From the NCBI RefSeq assembly GCF_017161565.1, contig NZ_CP066796.1, positions 930,001 to 994,000 of the forward strand: a stretch of 64,000 nucleotides of DNA, written 5' to 3'. The first letter of the stretch is position 1. The number at the start of each line of letters is the position of its first letter. The DNA is from Erwinia amylovora (GTDB taxonomy: Bacteria > Pseudomonadota > Gammaproteobacteria > Enterobacterales > Enterobacteriaceae). Positions 1-9,306 of this stretch are shown piece after piece. The position numbers were made by a program, and so were the translations under genes. The notes beneath the pieces were generated by a model. That model was given only the letters and a program-made list of their open reading frames with translations. It made no database searches and had not been told where the DNA came from.

Positions 1-438
1 ACTACCCAACAAGGGTATGCGAAGAATCTGCCTTTTAGTGACGCGGAATTTGATATGGTTATAAGTCGCTATTCGGCGCACCGCTGGCATGATGTGACTG
101 GCGCGCTGCGCGAAGTACGCCGGGTAACCCTGTGTCAGATATCTGGTTGCAAACGGTGGAGGCACTGCGGGACACTTCAACTGTACAGGATTACAGCCCG
201 GGTAAATGGTTAACCCTGATAACTGAGCCGGGGCTGAGCGACCAGTGTGCATCACAGGAAAAACTCGGACTGGCGTTAGAGCAGTCGGACAGAACGGATG
301 CGTACGCCGGAGATCATGGTGCAGGCGATTCGTGCCTATCAGCGCTCGGCGCCTGATGACGTACATCGCTATTATGCTTTGCAGCCGGACGGAAGTTTTA
401 GCACGGATACCTTTTTCATTGAGGCCATCAAGCCATAA
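1..438 (+). pseudogene. yafE: yafE remnant, SAM-dependent methyltransferase
   Basis: The 3' part of a methyltransferase gene resembling E. coli YafE, broken into three reading frames. Frame 1 from base 1 reads ...FDMVISRYSAHRWHDV..EVRRV. Frame 3 from about base 120 then reads ...DIWLQTVEALRDTS..KWLTLI. Frame 1 from base 298 reads RTPEIMVQAIRAYQRS.. to the stop at 436-438. The stretch expected between EVRRV and DIWLQ (about 15-17 codons with the post-motif strand) is missing, so a deletion and at least one further indel near 285-297 have occurred. The 5' end lies outside the window. Similarity is from memory of the E. coli protein; the frame changes are seen directly. Confidence 0.85.
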
Positions 439-464
439 AAAAAGCCCGGTTTACCGGGCTTTTT
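437..464. terminator. bidirectional intrinsic terminator between yafE and mltD
   Basis: A GCCCGG/CCGGGC stem with a TTTA loop, flanked by A and T runs on both sides, lies between the two convergent genes and can end transcription from either side. Confidence 0.85.
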
Positions 465-493
465 AACAGAAAATGCATGCAAGGTAGCAATGA

Positions 494-1873
494 CTAGCTG
501 TCAGGCGTGGCGTTGTCAGCTACGAACAACGTCAGTTTATCACCAGGCCGGATGTTTCTGGCACTTGTGGACCCGCTATTCCAGCGCATAACATCTTTGA
601 TGTTAACGCCATGACGTTTTGCAATACTAGCCAGAGAATCACCCTTACGCACCTGATAGGTGATGCTGTCGCCATTATCTGCCAGCTGCTGCTTACCGAT
701 ATTGCTACCCAAGGTCAGAGTCTGGCCTGGTTTGATGCTGCTACCCAGCAAATTATTAGTACGCTGCAGATGTTTTACCGGGATCCCAAGACGTTTAGCA
801 ATGCCGGAAAGGGTATCACCGCTACGTACCTTATAAGATACCGGAGGAACGCTGTTCTTAGCCAGAGACGTCGACTGAACTGCCGCGATATCGCCGGTTG
901 CCAGGGAGTCACGCAGTTTAGCCACGTTGGACTTTGGAACCATAATGTAATGAGGACCATTAGGTGCCGTGGTGCCACGCCGATAGCCGGTATTAAAGCT
1001 TTCCAGCTTGCTTAACGACATACCTGCCATTTCTGCAGCCTGTGTCAGCTCAATCTGTTGACCGACTTCAACGCGTGCCAGAGCGCGCGTTTTGTTCGGT
1101 GTTGGCAGACTGACCCCATAGCGCTTGCTGTTCTTGAGGATTTGCCCCAGCGCCAGCATTTTCGGTACGTAAACAGTCGTTTCTCTTGGCAGCGCCAGTG
1201 ACCAGAAGTCCGTGGGTCGCCCTTTAGCCTTGTTGGTTTTCATCGCTTTGAGCACGCGGCCTTCACCACTGTTATAGGCGGCAACGGTCAGTAACCAGTC
1301 ACCGTCGAACATGTCGTTAAGACGCTGCATCATATCCAGAGCGACCTTGGTAGAGGCGACGATATCGCGTCGTCCGTCGTACCACTGAGTCTGCTTCAGG
1401 CCATAATTTCGTCCCGTTTGCGGCACAATCTGCCAAATGCCAGCGGCGTTTGCAGATGATGTGGCATGCGGGTTAAAAGCGCTCTCCACTATGGGTAGTA
1501 GTACCAGTTCCATCGGCATTTTACGTTGCTTAATCTGCTCGACTATCCAGTACATATACGGCTCTGCCCGTAATGTTACATCGTGGAGATAGCTCTTATT
1601 ACTCAGGTATTTCTGTTTTTGTTCGCGTATCCGGTAATTATCCGGAACCTTCATCTTCAGCTCGTCGCTTATGAAATTCCACAAATCTTTGTCTTGCGCA
1701 AGGGACGTTCCATCATCCTGCCAGCGCGGCGACAACATATTATCTGTGTACTGTCCATTTTCACTTGCCGAAGACAAACTCTGTGCATGCTGTTCCGGGA
1801 TATTGGCATCGTGCCCTGATGCCTGGCACCCGGCCAGCAAGACTGAGGCGAGTATGATCGCTTTAGCCTTCAT
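494..1873 (-). CDS. mltD: membrane-bound lytic murein transglycosylase D
   Basis: Outer-membrane lipoprotein that cleaves the MurNAc-GlcNAc bond of peptidoglycan to form 1,6-anhydro ends. The 459 residues start with a lipoprotein signal (lipobox LAGC near residue 16). The SLT domain follows, with the catalytic Glu in PIVESAFNPHA and the GIWQ motif. Two LysM peptidoglycan-binding repeats end the protein (VRSGDTLSGIAKRLG and VRKGDSLASIAKRHG). Length is close to E. coli MltD (452). It is transcribed toward the yafE remnant and has gloB behind it, as in E. coli. Recognition is firm. Confidence 0.96.
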   Translation of the reverse strand: MKAKAIILASVLLAGCQASGHDANIPEQHAQSLSSASENGQYTDNMLSPRWQDDGTSLAQDKDLWNFISDELKMKVPDNYRIREQKQKYLSNKSYLHDVTLRAEPYMYWIVEQIKQRKMPMELVLLPIVESAFNPHATSSANAAGIWQIVPQTGRNYGLKQTQWYDGRRDIVASTKVALDMMQRLNDMFDGDWLLTVAAYNSGEGRVLKAMKTNKAKGRPTDFWSLALPRETTVYVPKMLALGQILKNSKRYGVSLPTPNKTRALARVEVGQQIELTQAAEMAGMSLSKLESFNTGYRRGTTAPNGPHYIMVPKSNVAKLRDSLATGDIAAVQSTSLAKNSVPPVSYKVRSGDTLSGIAKRLGIPVKHLQRTNNLLGSSIKPGQTLTLGSNIGKQQLADNGDSITYQVRKGDSLASIAKRHGVNIKDVMRWNSGSTSARNIRPGDKLTLFVADNATPDS

Positions 1874-1944
1874 GTATGTGTCAATAGTTCGCTTAAAAGA
1901 CGAGCAATAATACGTGGTCGATCACCACAACACAACCTTAAATC

Positions 1945-2700
1945 TCAAAAACTGTCTTTCTTCTCGCGTAGAATCGCAAAAGTTTGACATTCAGTAAGTT
2001 GTGCAGTGTCTTGGCTTATTAATCTTTGTAATTCAACATCTTTGGTGCGTAAAAAAACATTTATTATACGTTCATGAGCCAGTTTTGTTGGCAAAGTTAT
2101 GCCATTTTTTGCGCGTAACTCTTTAATTTCATGGTAATAGCGCGTTATTTCTGCCTCTTGCGGGTAAATGTGATGAGAAAAGGTAAGGTTTGATAAAGTA
2201 TATTCATGCGCGCAACAAATCAGCGTATCATCCGGTAGTTCGTTAAGTTTCTGAAATGAATCAAACATCTGTTTTGCAGTCCCTTCGAAAAGCCGGCCGC
2301 AGCCTGCTGAAAATAAGGTGTCCCCGCAAAAAAGATAAGGTTTGCTGAAATATGAGATATGTCCTAAAGTGTGACCCGGCGTGGCAATAATCGTGAAATC
2401 TAACCCCAAAACTTCGATATGGTCACCGTCGCCGATGAGGTTGTTGGCGCCTTTATCGCATGTTTCTTGTGGGCCATAAACGATCAAATCGGGGTGATGT
2501 ACTAACAATTCTTCCACCCCGCCCACGTGATCATAATGATGATGGGTAAGCAAAATCGCCTGCGGCTGCCAATGATTTTGCTTTATCGCACGCAGTACCG
2601 GGCCCGCTTCTCCGGGATCGACAATCAGACAGCGGCCGCTATCATCATTTAAGGTCCAGATGTAGTTATCCTGCAAGGCAGGAATGCTGGTAAGATTCAT
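1945..2700 (-). CDS. gloB: hydroxyacylglutathione hydrolase (glyoxalase II)
   Basis: Cytosolic metallo-beta-lactamase-fold enzyme that hydrolyses S-D-lactoylglutathione to D-lactate and glutathione, the second step of methylglyoxal detoxification. The di-metal motif [10 protein letters not shown] is present, followed by the HTLGH and [12 protein letters not shown] motifs. The frame is open 79 codons further upstream. The start was set at the ATG of [15 protein letters not shown] because it has an AGAGGTG ribosome site 4-5 bases upstream and gives exactly the usual 251 residues. Divergent from yafS with a 45-base gap. Confidence 0.97.
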   Translation of the reverse strand: MNLTSIPALQDNYIWTLNDDSGRCLIVDPGEAGPVLRAIKQNHWQPQAILLTHHHYDHVGGVEELLVHHPDLIVYGPQETCDKGANNLIGDGDHIEVLGLDFTIIATPGHTLGHISYFSKPYLFCGDTLFSAGCGRLFEGTAKQMFDSFQKLNELPDDTLICCAHEYTLSNLTFSHHIYPQEAEITRYYHEIKELRAKNGITLPTKLAHERIINVFLRTKDVELQRLISQDTAQLTECQTFAILREKKDSF

Positions 2701-2745
2701 ATTCACCTCTTTAGATGCGCACGATGGAAAAGAAGATGGTAAAGC

Positions 2746-3447
2746 ATGAAGCCTGCTAAAACACGTCAAATCCGCCTTGTGCCTGAATCCTGGTCGCAAA
2801 TACCCTGCGGCGAATATTACCGCGATGCGCTGGTGCATCAGCTCCGCCCAAGCCTGGGTAAAATTTTTGGTTACCACCTGCTGAAGATTGGCAGGCTCAG
2901 TGCTGAAATTGATACGGAAAGCTGTGCAATAACCCATCAGGTTAATGTGGGTTTCAGCGGGGATCTGATGCAGGTACGTGCCGACCCGCTAAGTTTGCCG
3001 TTTGAGTCAAAATCGGTGGATGCCTGCCTGTTAGCACATACCCTGGCGTGGAGCAGTGACCCGCATTGCCTTCTGCGTGAAGTAGATCGCATACTGATCG
3101 ATGATGGCTGGATAATCATCAGTGGCTTTAATCTTTTCAGCCTGTTAGGGATAGGCAAACTGATACCAGGCCTCCACCGCCGCATCCCCTGGAATAGCAG
3201 CATGTACAGCCAGATGCGTCTGCTTGACTGGCTGAGCCTGCTGAACTACGAAGTGATACGGCGCACATGTTTTCAGGTATTGCCGTGGAACTGTCAGGGG
3301 GGGGAAATGATCAGCACTCATCTCCCCGCGCTGGGCTGTATGAACCTGATAGTAGCCCGCAAACGTACCTTCCCGTTAACTAAGAATCCGGCGAAAAAAA
3401 GTGCGGGAAAACGGCGTCTGCACGCCGTGGGCGTGACCAGTCAATAG
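2746..3447 (+). CDS. yafS: YafS, class I SAM-dependent methyltransferase
   Basis: A 233-residue predicted methyltransferase of unknown substrate, matching E. coli YafS in position and sequence character. The motif-I GxG loop usual for this fold is weak. The Methyltransf_11-like core can be followed through [22 protein letters not shown] and the post-motif segment [21 protein letters not shown]. It lies between gloB (divergent) and rnhA (convergent). The C-terminal 25 residues are basic. Function has not been assigned in the family as far as I know. Confidence 0.9.
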   Translation: MKPAKTRQIRLVPESWSQIPCGEYYRDALVHQLRPSLGKIFGYHLLKIGRLSAEIDTESCAITHQVNVGFSGDLMQVRADPLSLPFESKSVDACLLAHTLAWSSDPHCLLREVDRILIDDGWIIISGFNLFSLLGIGKLIPGLHRRIPWNSSMYSQMRLLDWLSLLNYEVIRRTCFQVLPWNCQGGEMISTHLPALGCMNLIVARKRTFPLTKNPAKKSAGKRRLHAVGVTSQ

Positions 3448-3507
3448 CGTAGCGGGGCTGATGTGCGAGTCGATGCGCAAAATGGTAAGGCCCCTTCGCG
3501 CTGAACA

Positions 3508-3975
3508 TCAGGCTTCAGACTGATAGCCGACATCGTCCAGGGTGGGATTTCCTGCTGCGGTCCGCGCCAGCTCGTCGCAGCGTTCGTTTTCGACGTGACC
3601 AGCATGTCCCTTAACCCACTTCCAGTGAATGTCGTGATGGCTGAGCGCCGCGTCCAGCCGTTTCCACAGATCGACATTTTTCACTGGTTTTTTGTCGGCA
3701 GTTTTCCAGCCGCGTTTTTTCCAGTTATGGATCCAGCTGGTGATCCCCTGGCGAACATACTGGCTGTCGGTGCTGAGCACCACTGCACAGGGCTGGGTCA
3801 AGGCTTCCAGTGCCACAATTGCCGCCATCATTTCCATGCGGTTGTTGGTGGTCAGATGGAAACCGGCGCTAAAGGTCTTCTCATGTTTACCGTAACGCAT
3901 AATGGCGCCGTAACCGCCGGGGCCTGGGTTACCCAGGCACGAACCGTCGGTGAAAATTTCTACCTGCTTAAGCAT
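3508..3975 (-). CDS. rnhA: ribonuclease HI
   Basis: Degrades the RNA strand of RNA-DNA hybrids in the cytosol (R-loops, Okazaki primers). All four acidic catalytic positions can be seen: Asp in FTDGSC, Glu in NNRMEMM, Asp in LSTDSQYV and Asp in RCDELA. The frame is open 20 codons further up, but [12 protein letters not shown] gives exactly 155 residues, the E. coli length. Divergent from dnaQ across 52 bases, the conserved rnhA-dnaQ arrangement. Confidence 0.97.
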   Translation of the reverse strand: MLKQVEIFTDGSCLGNPGPGGYGAIMRYGKHEKTFSAGFHLTTNNRMEMMAAIVALEALTQPCAVVLSTDSQYVRQGITSWIHNWKKRGWKTADKKPVKNVDLWKRLDAALSHHDIHWKWVKGHAGHVENERCDELARTAAGNPTLDDVGYQSEA

Positions 3976-4027
3976 CTCTGGTAGACTCCCCGTAGAAAAA
4001 ACGCCAAGTCTGACATAAACGGGTCCT

Positions 4028-4777
4028 ATGAGCACAGTAAATACAACGCGTCAGATCGTACTCGATACCGAAACCACCGGTATGAACATGATCGGTGTCC
4101 ACTATGAGGGGCACCGTATTATTGAAATCGGTGCTGTTGAGGTGATCAACCGCCGTCTGACCGGCAATAACTTCCATGTTTATCTCAAGCCCGATCGGTT
4201 GATCGACCCGGAAGCGTTCGGCGTGCACGGTATTGCCGATGAATTCCTGCTGGACAAACCGACCTTTGCACAGATCGCTGACGACTTCCTGGCCTACATA
4301 AACGGTGCCGAGCTGGTGATCCATAACGCCTCGTTCGACATCGGCTTTATGGATTATGAGTTTGCCAAACTGCAGCGCGGCATAGCGAAAACGGAAACCT
4401 TCTGCAAAATCACCGATAGTCTGGCGATGGCGCGTAAGCTGTTCCCCGGCAAGCGCAACAGCCTTGATGCGCTGTGCTCACGCTACGAGATAGATAACAG
4501 CAAGCGTACACTGCACGGCGCACTGCTTGACTCCGAAATTCTGGCGGAGGTGTTCCTGACCATGACCGGCGGGCAGACCTCGCTGGCATTCTCGATGGAA
4601 GGGGAGCGTGAAAAGCAGCAGGACGGTGAGACCATCCAGCGCATAGCGCGGCCCGCTTCTGGCTTGCGCGTGGTGCGCGCCAGCGAACAGGAACTGATGG
4701 CGCACGAAGCACGTCTCGATCTGGTTGAGAAAAAAGGTGGCAGCTGCCTGTGGCGTCCACAAGAAATTGATGGCTGA
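4028..4777 (+). CDS. dnaQ: DNA polymerase III epsilon subunit (3'-5' proofreading exonuclease)
   Basis: Proofreading exonuclease of the replicative polymerase core (alpha-epsilon-theta). DEDDh motifs are visible: LDTETTG (Exo I, near residue 12), NASFDIGF (Exo II), and [10 protein letters not shown] (Exo III). The C-terminal tail, rich in charged residues and ending in [11 protein letters not shown], carries the alpha-binding region in this family. 249 residues against 243 in E. coli. Followed by tRNA-Asp as in E. coli. Confidence 0.97.
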   Translation: MSTVNTTRQIVLDTETTGMNMIGVHYEGHRIIEIGAVEVINRRLTGNNFHVYLKPDRLIDPEAFGVHGIADEFLLDKPTFAQIADDFLAYINGAELVIHNASFDIGFMDYEFAKLQRGIAKTETFCKITDSLAMARKLFPGKRNSLDALCSRYEIDNSKRTLHGALLDSEILAEVFLTMTGGQTSLAFSMEGEREKQQDGETIQRIARPASGLRVVRASEQELMAHEARLDLVEKKGGSCLWRPQEIDG

Positions 4778-4890
4778 ACCGCGCGTTGCGCTGAAAAAAA
4801 ACGCAGTTAAGCTTATTCTACTGAAAAAGCGTTGACGAAGTTGATACAGCCCCGTAATATCCGCCTCGTTCCCGACGGGGAACACAGCGC

Positions 4891-4967
4891 GGAGCGGTAG
4901 TTCAGTTGGTTAGAATACCTGCCTGTCACGCAGGGGGTCGCGGGTTCGAGCCCCGTCCGTTCCGCCA
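4891..4967 (+). tRNA. aspV: tRNA-Asp (anticodon GTC)
   Basis: A 77-base cloverleaf. The acceptor GGAGCGG pairs with CCGTTCC before the encoded GCCA end, the D arm is TAGTTCAGTTGGTTA, the anticodon loop is CTGTCAC with GTC, and the T arm contains GGGTTCGAGCC. The position after dnaQ equals aspV of E. coli. In this genome the backbone colinearity with E. coli stops directly after it. Confidence 0.97.
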
Positions 4968-4977
4968 GATATACAGG

Positions 4978-5014
4978 AAGGCCGATTCGAAAGAATCGGC
5001 CTTTCGTCGTTTTA
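4978..5014 (+). terminator. intrinsic terminator after tRNA-Asp
   Basis: An 11-bp stem AAGGCCGATTC/GAATCGGCCTT with a GAAA tetraloop, followed by TCGTCGTTTT, starts 11 bases after the tRNA. Its downstream end touches the stop of the convergent hpxC. Confidence 0.88.
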
Positions 5015-6508
5015 TTCTTCCTGCAACGCGACATGACGGACATAACCCTGAGTTGCGCTTCTTACCACCTCGTCCCGCGCTACCCAGCGATAAATCCCGC
5101 CCCCCAGCGCCACGCCGATAAACCAGCTGAAGTTAGCCACCGTGTGCAGTGAGGGAGTGAAGCTAATCAGCAGGCCCAGCGCCACCGACGGCAGCAGAGC
5201 CGCAATAGCTTTTGGATTAAAGCCGCCGCGATACCAGTACTTGCCCTGTGGCGTATCGTTGAACAGATCGTCGACGGAAATCTGGCTGCGTTTAACCAGG
5301 TAGAAGTCAGCCAGCAGGATGCCGAACAGCGGCCCGATGCAGGCTCCCAGCACATCCAGCGTGTAATGGATCAGCTCAGGCGACTGGAACAAATTCCACG
5401 GCGTCAGCAGCACAGAACCGACCGCAGCGATCATGCCGCCGGTGCGGAAGCTGATTTTCTGTGGCGAACAGTTGGAGAAGTCAAACGCCGGAGAGACAAA
5501 GTTGGCGACGATATTAATGCCGACGGTGGCGGTGATCATCGTTAGCAGACCAAGCGCTACCGCCAGATCGTTGCCGACCATGCTGGCAGTTTCAATCGGA
5601 TCGGTGATCATGCGGCCAAACAGCGATTGCGTACCAGAGACGATAACCACGGTCACGATGGCGAAAAGCAGGAAGTTGAATGGCAGCCCCCAGCGGTTGC
5701 CCCGGCGGATCTCACCCATGTTTTTCGCATAACGCGAAAAGTCACCAAAGTTCAGCAGCGGGCCGGAGAAGTATGAAACCACCAGTGCGGTGGCGGTAAT
5801 CATCTGCCATACCTGCTGGCTACCGGACAGTCCCTTGCTGGCCAGCGTAAATGAAATGCCGTCAAAACCGGTTTTGTATACAATCCAGCCAGCCAGCGCC
5901 CCCATCACCACGTACACCGCCGGGCCAGCCACATCAATAAAGCGTTTAATCGCGTTCATTCCGTGCCAGAACACTATCGCCTGTAACAGCCACATCATTG
6001 AGAAGCAGATCCAGCCAAGCGTTGATAACCCAATCCACGACGTATGCGTCAGTGCGGCCAGCCCCGGCCAGAACTTCAGGGATACCAGCATCAGCGCATT
6101 AGACGCCAGCCATGTCTGAATACCGTACCAGGCAAAGGCGATCAGGCCGCGGATCACCGCCGGGATATTCGCGCCAAACACGCCGAATGCCTGACGGCAG
6201 ATAACCGCATAAGGCACCCCGGCCATCTGACTGGGCTTAGCCACCAGGTTAGCGCACAGCTGCACAATACAGATACCGCCCAGCAGGCACAGCAGCACCT
6301 GCCAGCTGGCAAGGCCGAGCGTAAAGAAGCTGGCGGCAACCACATAGCCACCCATGCTGTGTACGTCAGACATCCAGAACGAGAAAATGTTGTACCAGCT
6401 CCAGTTCTGGTCACGGGTAGGTGCCAGATCCTCATTACATAAGCGCGGGCTGTAGCCTGCAGGGGTGCCAGGCGCCGCTGGCGTGGAAGAACGTCGACTG
6501 TTTGGCAT
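5012..6508 (-). CDS. hpxC: NCS1-family permease, probable allantoin transporter HpxC
   Basis: Inner-membrane symporter of the nucleobase:cation-1 family, about 12 membrane segments in 498 residues. The N-terminal motif NEDLAPTRDQNWSWYNIFSFWMSDVHS is typical of PucI/YbbW-type allantoin and hydantoin permeases. The frame is open 79 codons further up; the ATG at 6508 was chosen because AGGAG lies 9 bases before it. Divergent from hpxSAB, as expected for hpxC of Klebsiella. Allantoin as substrate is inferred from the neighbours. The closely related hydantoin permeases cannot be excluded by sequence alone. Confidence 0.85.
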   Translation of the reverse strand: MPNSRRSSTPAAPGTPAGYSPRLCNEDLAPTRDQNWSWYNIFSFWMSDVHSMGGYVVAASFFTLGLASWQVLLCLLGGICIVQLCANLVAKPSQMAGVPYAVICRQAFGVFGANIPAVIRGLIAFAWYGIQTWLASNALMLVSLKFWPGLAALTHTSWIGLSTLGWICFSMMWLLQAIVFWHGMNAIKRFIDVAGPAVYVVMGALAGWIVYKTGFDGISFTLASKGLSGSQQVWQMITATALVVSYFSGPLLNFGDFSRYAKNMGEIRRGNRWGLPFNFLLFAIVTVVIVSGTQSLFGRMITDPIETASMVGNDLAVALGLLTMITATVGINIVANFVSPAFDFSNCSPQKISFRTGGMIAAVGSVLLTPWNLFQSPELIHYTLDVLGACIGPLFGILLADFYLVKRSQISVDDLFNDTPQGKYWYRGGFNPKAIAALLPSVALGLLISFTPSLHTVANFSWFIGVALGGGIYRWVARDEVVRSATQGYVRHVALQEE

Positions 6509-6586
6509 AAAACCTGCTCCTCTGATTGAGCGATTGATAACTGGCTTAACAGAGACATTGCAGGATCCAGGCCAGATTGAGGTTAC

Positions 6587-6619
6587 ATGTATACAATAAC
6601 GATTTATTATGTGTACGAT
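6587..6619. promoter_or_regulatory. candidate HpxS operator in the hpxC-hpxS intergenic region
   Basis: Two related 11-mers, ATGTATACAAT (6587) and ATGTGTACGAT (6609), lie 22 bases apart (two helical turns). The first contains the perfect dyad TGTATACA, which matches the GTnnAC core typical of GntR/FCD regulators. The site sits between divergent hpxC and hpxS, 34 bases before the hpxS start. Assignment to HpxS is inference. Confidence 0.5.
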
Positions 6620-6652
6620 TCTGGCAGAAAATGAAGTTGAGTGGGGGAGTGA

Positions 6653-7369
6653 ATGACAAGTGAGAGCGGGCTGAAAACGGCCTCGGACCTGAGTGACAAG
6701 GATGAACCTATCTATCAGGCACTGATGACGGCGATCGTTGAGCACCAGCTTCCTCCAGGCAGCAAACTGCCGGAAGAGGCGCTAAGTGAAGTGTTTGGCG
6801 TCAGTCGTACCGGCATTCGTAAGGTACTGCAGCGCCTTGCGGCGGTGCAAATGGTGACCCTGACGCCCAAACGTGGTGCGCAGGTCGCCACGCCGACGGT
6901 CGAAGAGGCGCAGGATATTTTCCACACGCGTAGCCTGATTGAGTGTGCAAATTTGCCGCAGGTGCTGGCTCACTGTCAACGCCCGCATCTGGCGGCGCTG
7001 GAAACGCTTATCCAACGGGAACAGCAGGCGCATGACCATCATGATGGCGCAGCGGCTATTCGTCTGTCGGCCGCTTTCCATATTCAGCTACAGGCGATCG
7101 CCGGTAATCAGGTGTTGGCCGACATCGTCACACGCCTGACCCGCCGATCTTCGCTGGTAGTGGCGGCTTACGGCGCGCCCTGGCAGCAGGGCTGCCGCTG
7201 TAACGATCACCATCGCCTGGTGGCGCTGCTGCGGGACAAATCCCTGGCTAAACTGACTGACGTATTGCGGCAACATTTCGAACAAATTATTGCCAGTCTG
7301 CGCTTTGAACGCAGTGGCGAAACGCTGCCGGACTTTGCCCGGCTGTTTGCGGCAAAAGGAGTACGATGA
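6653..7369 (+). CDS. hpxS: GntR/FCD-family transcriptional regulator HpxS
   Basis: Regulator of 238 residues. An N-terminal winged helix-turn-helix (about residues 20-85, with LPEEALSEVFGVSRTGIRKVLQRL) is followed by an all-helical FCD effector domain containing the metal/ligand-type His pattern (AFHIQLQAIAGN, NDHHRLV). GGGGGAG precedes the ATG. The stop overlaps the hpxA start by four bases, so hpxS-hpxA are translationally coupled. The gene order GntR-racemase-allantoinase equals hpxSAB of Klebsiella. Likely ligand is an allantoin-pathway intermediate (inference). Confidence 0.85.
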   Translation: MTSESGLKTASDLSDKDEPIYQALMTAIVEHQLPPGSKLPEEALSEVFGVSRTGIRKVLQRLAAVQMVTLTPKRGAQVATPTVEEAQDIFHTRSLIECANLPQVLAHCQRPHLAALETLIQREQQAHDHHDGAAAIRLSAAFHIQLQAIAGNQVLADIVTRLTRRSSLVVAAYGAPWQQGCRCNDHHRLVALLRDKSLAKLTDVLRQHFEQIIASLRFERSGETLPDFARLFAAKGVR

Positions 7370-8109
7370 TGAATAGCACGCGGGTCATCCAGGTCATCAA
7401 CCCGAACACCAGTCTGGCGATGACCGAAACCATCGGCGCGGCGGCGCGGGCGGTGGCTGCGCCAGATACTGAGATTTTGGCAGTATGCCCGAGCCAGGGC
7501 GTGCCCTCCATCGAAGGGCATTTTGACGAAGCGATAGCCGCGATCGGCGTGCTGGAACAGGTCAAAGCCGGGCGTGCGCTGGGGGTTTGTGGGCATGTGA
7601 TTGCCTGTTTCGGCGATCCGGGCCTGCTGGCGGCGCGTGAGCTGGCACAAGGCCCGGTGGTGGGCATTGCCGAAGCCGCGATGCATATGGCGACCCTTGT
7701 CGCAACGCGATTTTCTATTGTTACCACGCTGCCGCGCACGCTGATCGTTGCCCGGCATTTACTGCGCCAGTACGGTTTTGAGCACCACTGCGCGGCGCTG
7801 CACGCCATCGATCTGCCGGTGCTGGCGCTGGAGGATGGCAGCGGGCTGGCGCAGGAAAAAGTGCGGCAACGTTGTATACAGGCGAAACGTGAAGATGGCA
7901 GCGGAGCGATTGTCCTCGGCTGTGGCGGCATGGCCGATCTGGCGCAGGAGCTGACGCGTGAACTGGGCCTGCCGGTGATCGATGGCGTAACCGCTGCGGT
8001 CAAAATGGTTGAGTCGCTGGTGGCGTTAGGCCTCGACACCAGTAAGCATGGCGATCTCGACTTTCCGTTAAGAAAAAAACTGTCGGGCCAGTTTGCGTCT
8101 CTGAACTGA
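7366..8109 (+). CDS. hpxA: allantoin racemase (Asp/Glu/hydantoin racemase family)
   Basis: Interconverts S- and R-allantoin so that the stereospecific allantoinase can use both. 247 residues of the hydantoin/Asp-Glu racemase fold. The N-terminal NPNTSLAMTETI motif and two conserved cysteines, in IACFGDPGL and VLGCGGMADL, correspond to the two acid-base residues. Start overlaps the hpxS stop (ATGA); a second ATG follows directly. hpxB begins 43 bases later. Confidence 0.88.
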   Translation: MMNSTRVIQVINPNTSLAMTETIGAAARAVAAPDTEILAVCPSQGVPSIEGHFDEAIAAIGVLEQVKAGRALGVCGHVIACFGDPGLLAARELAQGPVVGIAEAAMHMATLVATRFSIVTTLPRTLIVARHLLRQYGFEHHCAALHAIDLPVLALEDGSGLAQEKVRQRCIQAKREDGSGAIVLGCGGMADLAQELTRELGLPVIDGVTAAVKMVESLVALGLDTSKHGDLDFPLRKKLSGQFASLN

Positions 8110-8152
8110 CAGTCCGTACCCGTTTGTTTTTCCGCCGCTAAGGACTGATATC

Positions 8153-9109
8153 ATGAGTAATCCCCCGGAAAAGAGAGAGTACAGCTTCAACAATAACTAC
8201 CCGCGCGATCTGCGCGGCTATGCGGGTCAACCACCGCACGCGGCCTGGCCTGCTAAAGCGAAAATCGCGGTACAGTTTGTCCTGAACTACGAAGAGGGTG
8301 CAGAGAACAACGTGCTGCATGGCGATGCCGGTTCCGAGCAGTTCCTCTCCGATATTATCGCTGCTGCCAGCTACCCCGCGCGACATATGTCGATGGAGTC
8401 GCTGTATGAATACGGCTCGCGTGCCGGGTTCTGGCGGATTCATCATGAATTCCAGCGGCGCGGTCTGCCGCTCACGGTGTTTGCCGTGGCGATGGCGCTG
8501 GCGCGTCACCCGGAGATTGTCGCGGCGATCAAAGAAGCGGATTACGATGTGGTCAGCCACGGCTGGCGCTGGATCAGCTATCAGGGCATGGATGCGAAAA
8601 CCGAGCGTCAGCATATGCAGCTGGCGTTGGATACCCTCACCGAGCTGTTTGGCAAAACCCCAACCGGCTGGTACACCGGGCGCGACAGCCCCAATACCCG
8701 CAGGCTGGTGGTGGAGCAGGGCGGCTTAACCTATGACAGCGACTACTACGGCGACGACCTGCCGTTCTGGACGCGGGTCACCTGTCAGGATGGTACGGTA
8801 AAGCCGCATTTGATCATCCCCTATACGCTCGAAACCAACGATATGCGCTTTGCCACGGCGCAGGGGTTCAGCACCGCCGGGCAGTTCTATAACTATCTGA
8901 AAGACAGTTTTGACCTGCTGTATGAGGAGGGGGAAAGCGCGCCGAAGATGCTGTCAATAGGCATGCACTGCCGCCTGCTGGGCCGCCCAGGGCGTTTTCG
9001 TGCGCTGCAACGTTTCCTTGATCATATCCAGCAGCATGACCGGGTATGGATCTGTACCCGTCAGGAAATAGCCGACCACTGGATAAAAACGCATCCGCCT
9101 GAAGTGTGA
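8153..9109 (+). CDS. hpxB: allantoinase, PuuE type (polysaccharide-deacetylase fold)
   Basis: Hydrolyses allantoin to allantoate. This is the metal-independent PuuE/NodB-fold allantoinase, unrelated to AllB. 318 residues open with the family signature of an RDLRGYAG..PHAAWP segment, followed by NYEEGAE, YGSRAGFWRI, SHGWRW and the W-T-G-R-x-S-P-N-T-R motif. Last gene of hpxSAB. A hairpin at 9272-9301 follows, then the restriction island in the opposite direction. Confidence 0.92.
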   Translation: MSNPPEKREYSFNNNYPRDLRGYAGQPPHAAWPAKAKIAVQFVLNYEEGAENNVLHGDAGSEQFLSDIIAAASYPARHMSMESLYEYGSRAGFWRIHHEFQRRGLPLTVFAVAMALARHPEIVAAIKEADYDVVSHGWRWISYQGMDAKTERQHMQLALDTLTELFGKTPTGWYTGRDSPNTRRLVVEQGGLTYDSDYYGDDLPFWTRVTCQDGTVKPHLIIPYTLETNDMRFATAQGFSTAGQFYNYLKDSFDLLYEEGESAPKMLSIGMHCRLLGRPGRFRALQRFLDHIQQHDRVWICTRQEIADHWIKTHPPEV

Positions 9110-9121
9110 CAGGCAAGCACC

Positions 9122-9295
9122 ATGACACAGAGGATGAGTATTCTTCAGATGTGCGGTTTTGAAGATGAAAATTGTGATGTTTTTTGCAAGAGCCGGATGC
9201 ACTCAATGGCTTCCGTAACCAGACGGTGGTTATCAGAAAACCCGGACGCTGGCAGACATCTGTTACAACAACAATGCCTGCTGATTCATCAGTAG
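9122..9295 (+). CDS. possible 57-residue ORF at the hpxB/restriction-island junction
   Basis: An open frame from ATG 9122 to TAG 9293-9295, Cys- and His-containing (CGF..ENCDVFCKS, ending LLQQQCLLIHQ). It has only a weak AGG ribosome site and runs into the stem of the following hairpin. I do not recognise it. It may be a chance frame or a junction remnant. Confidence 0.2.
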   Translation: MTQRMSILQMCGFEDENCDVFCKSRMHSMASVTRRWLSENPDAGRHLLQQQCLLIHQ

Positions 9296-9301
9296 GCATT
9301 G
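9272..9301. terminator. hairpin between hpxB and res
   Basis: A 14-bp stem CAATGCCTGCTGAT/ATCAGTAGGCATTG (one G-U pair) with a 2-base loop lies between the convergent hpxB and res genes. The downstream T content is only moderate (TGTAATTATTGTATTTT), so termination strength is uncertain. Confidence 0.55.
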
Positions 9302-9306
9302 TGTAA

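Noticed and set aside
2701..2937. 79-codon N-terminal extension of gloB
   Set aside because: The extension overlaps the divergent yafS, has no family similarity, and the internal ATG has a strong ribosome site and gives the family length.
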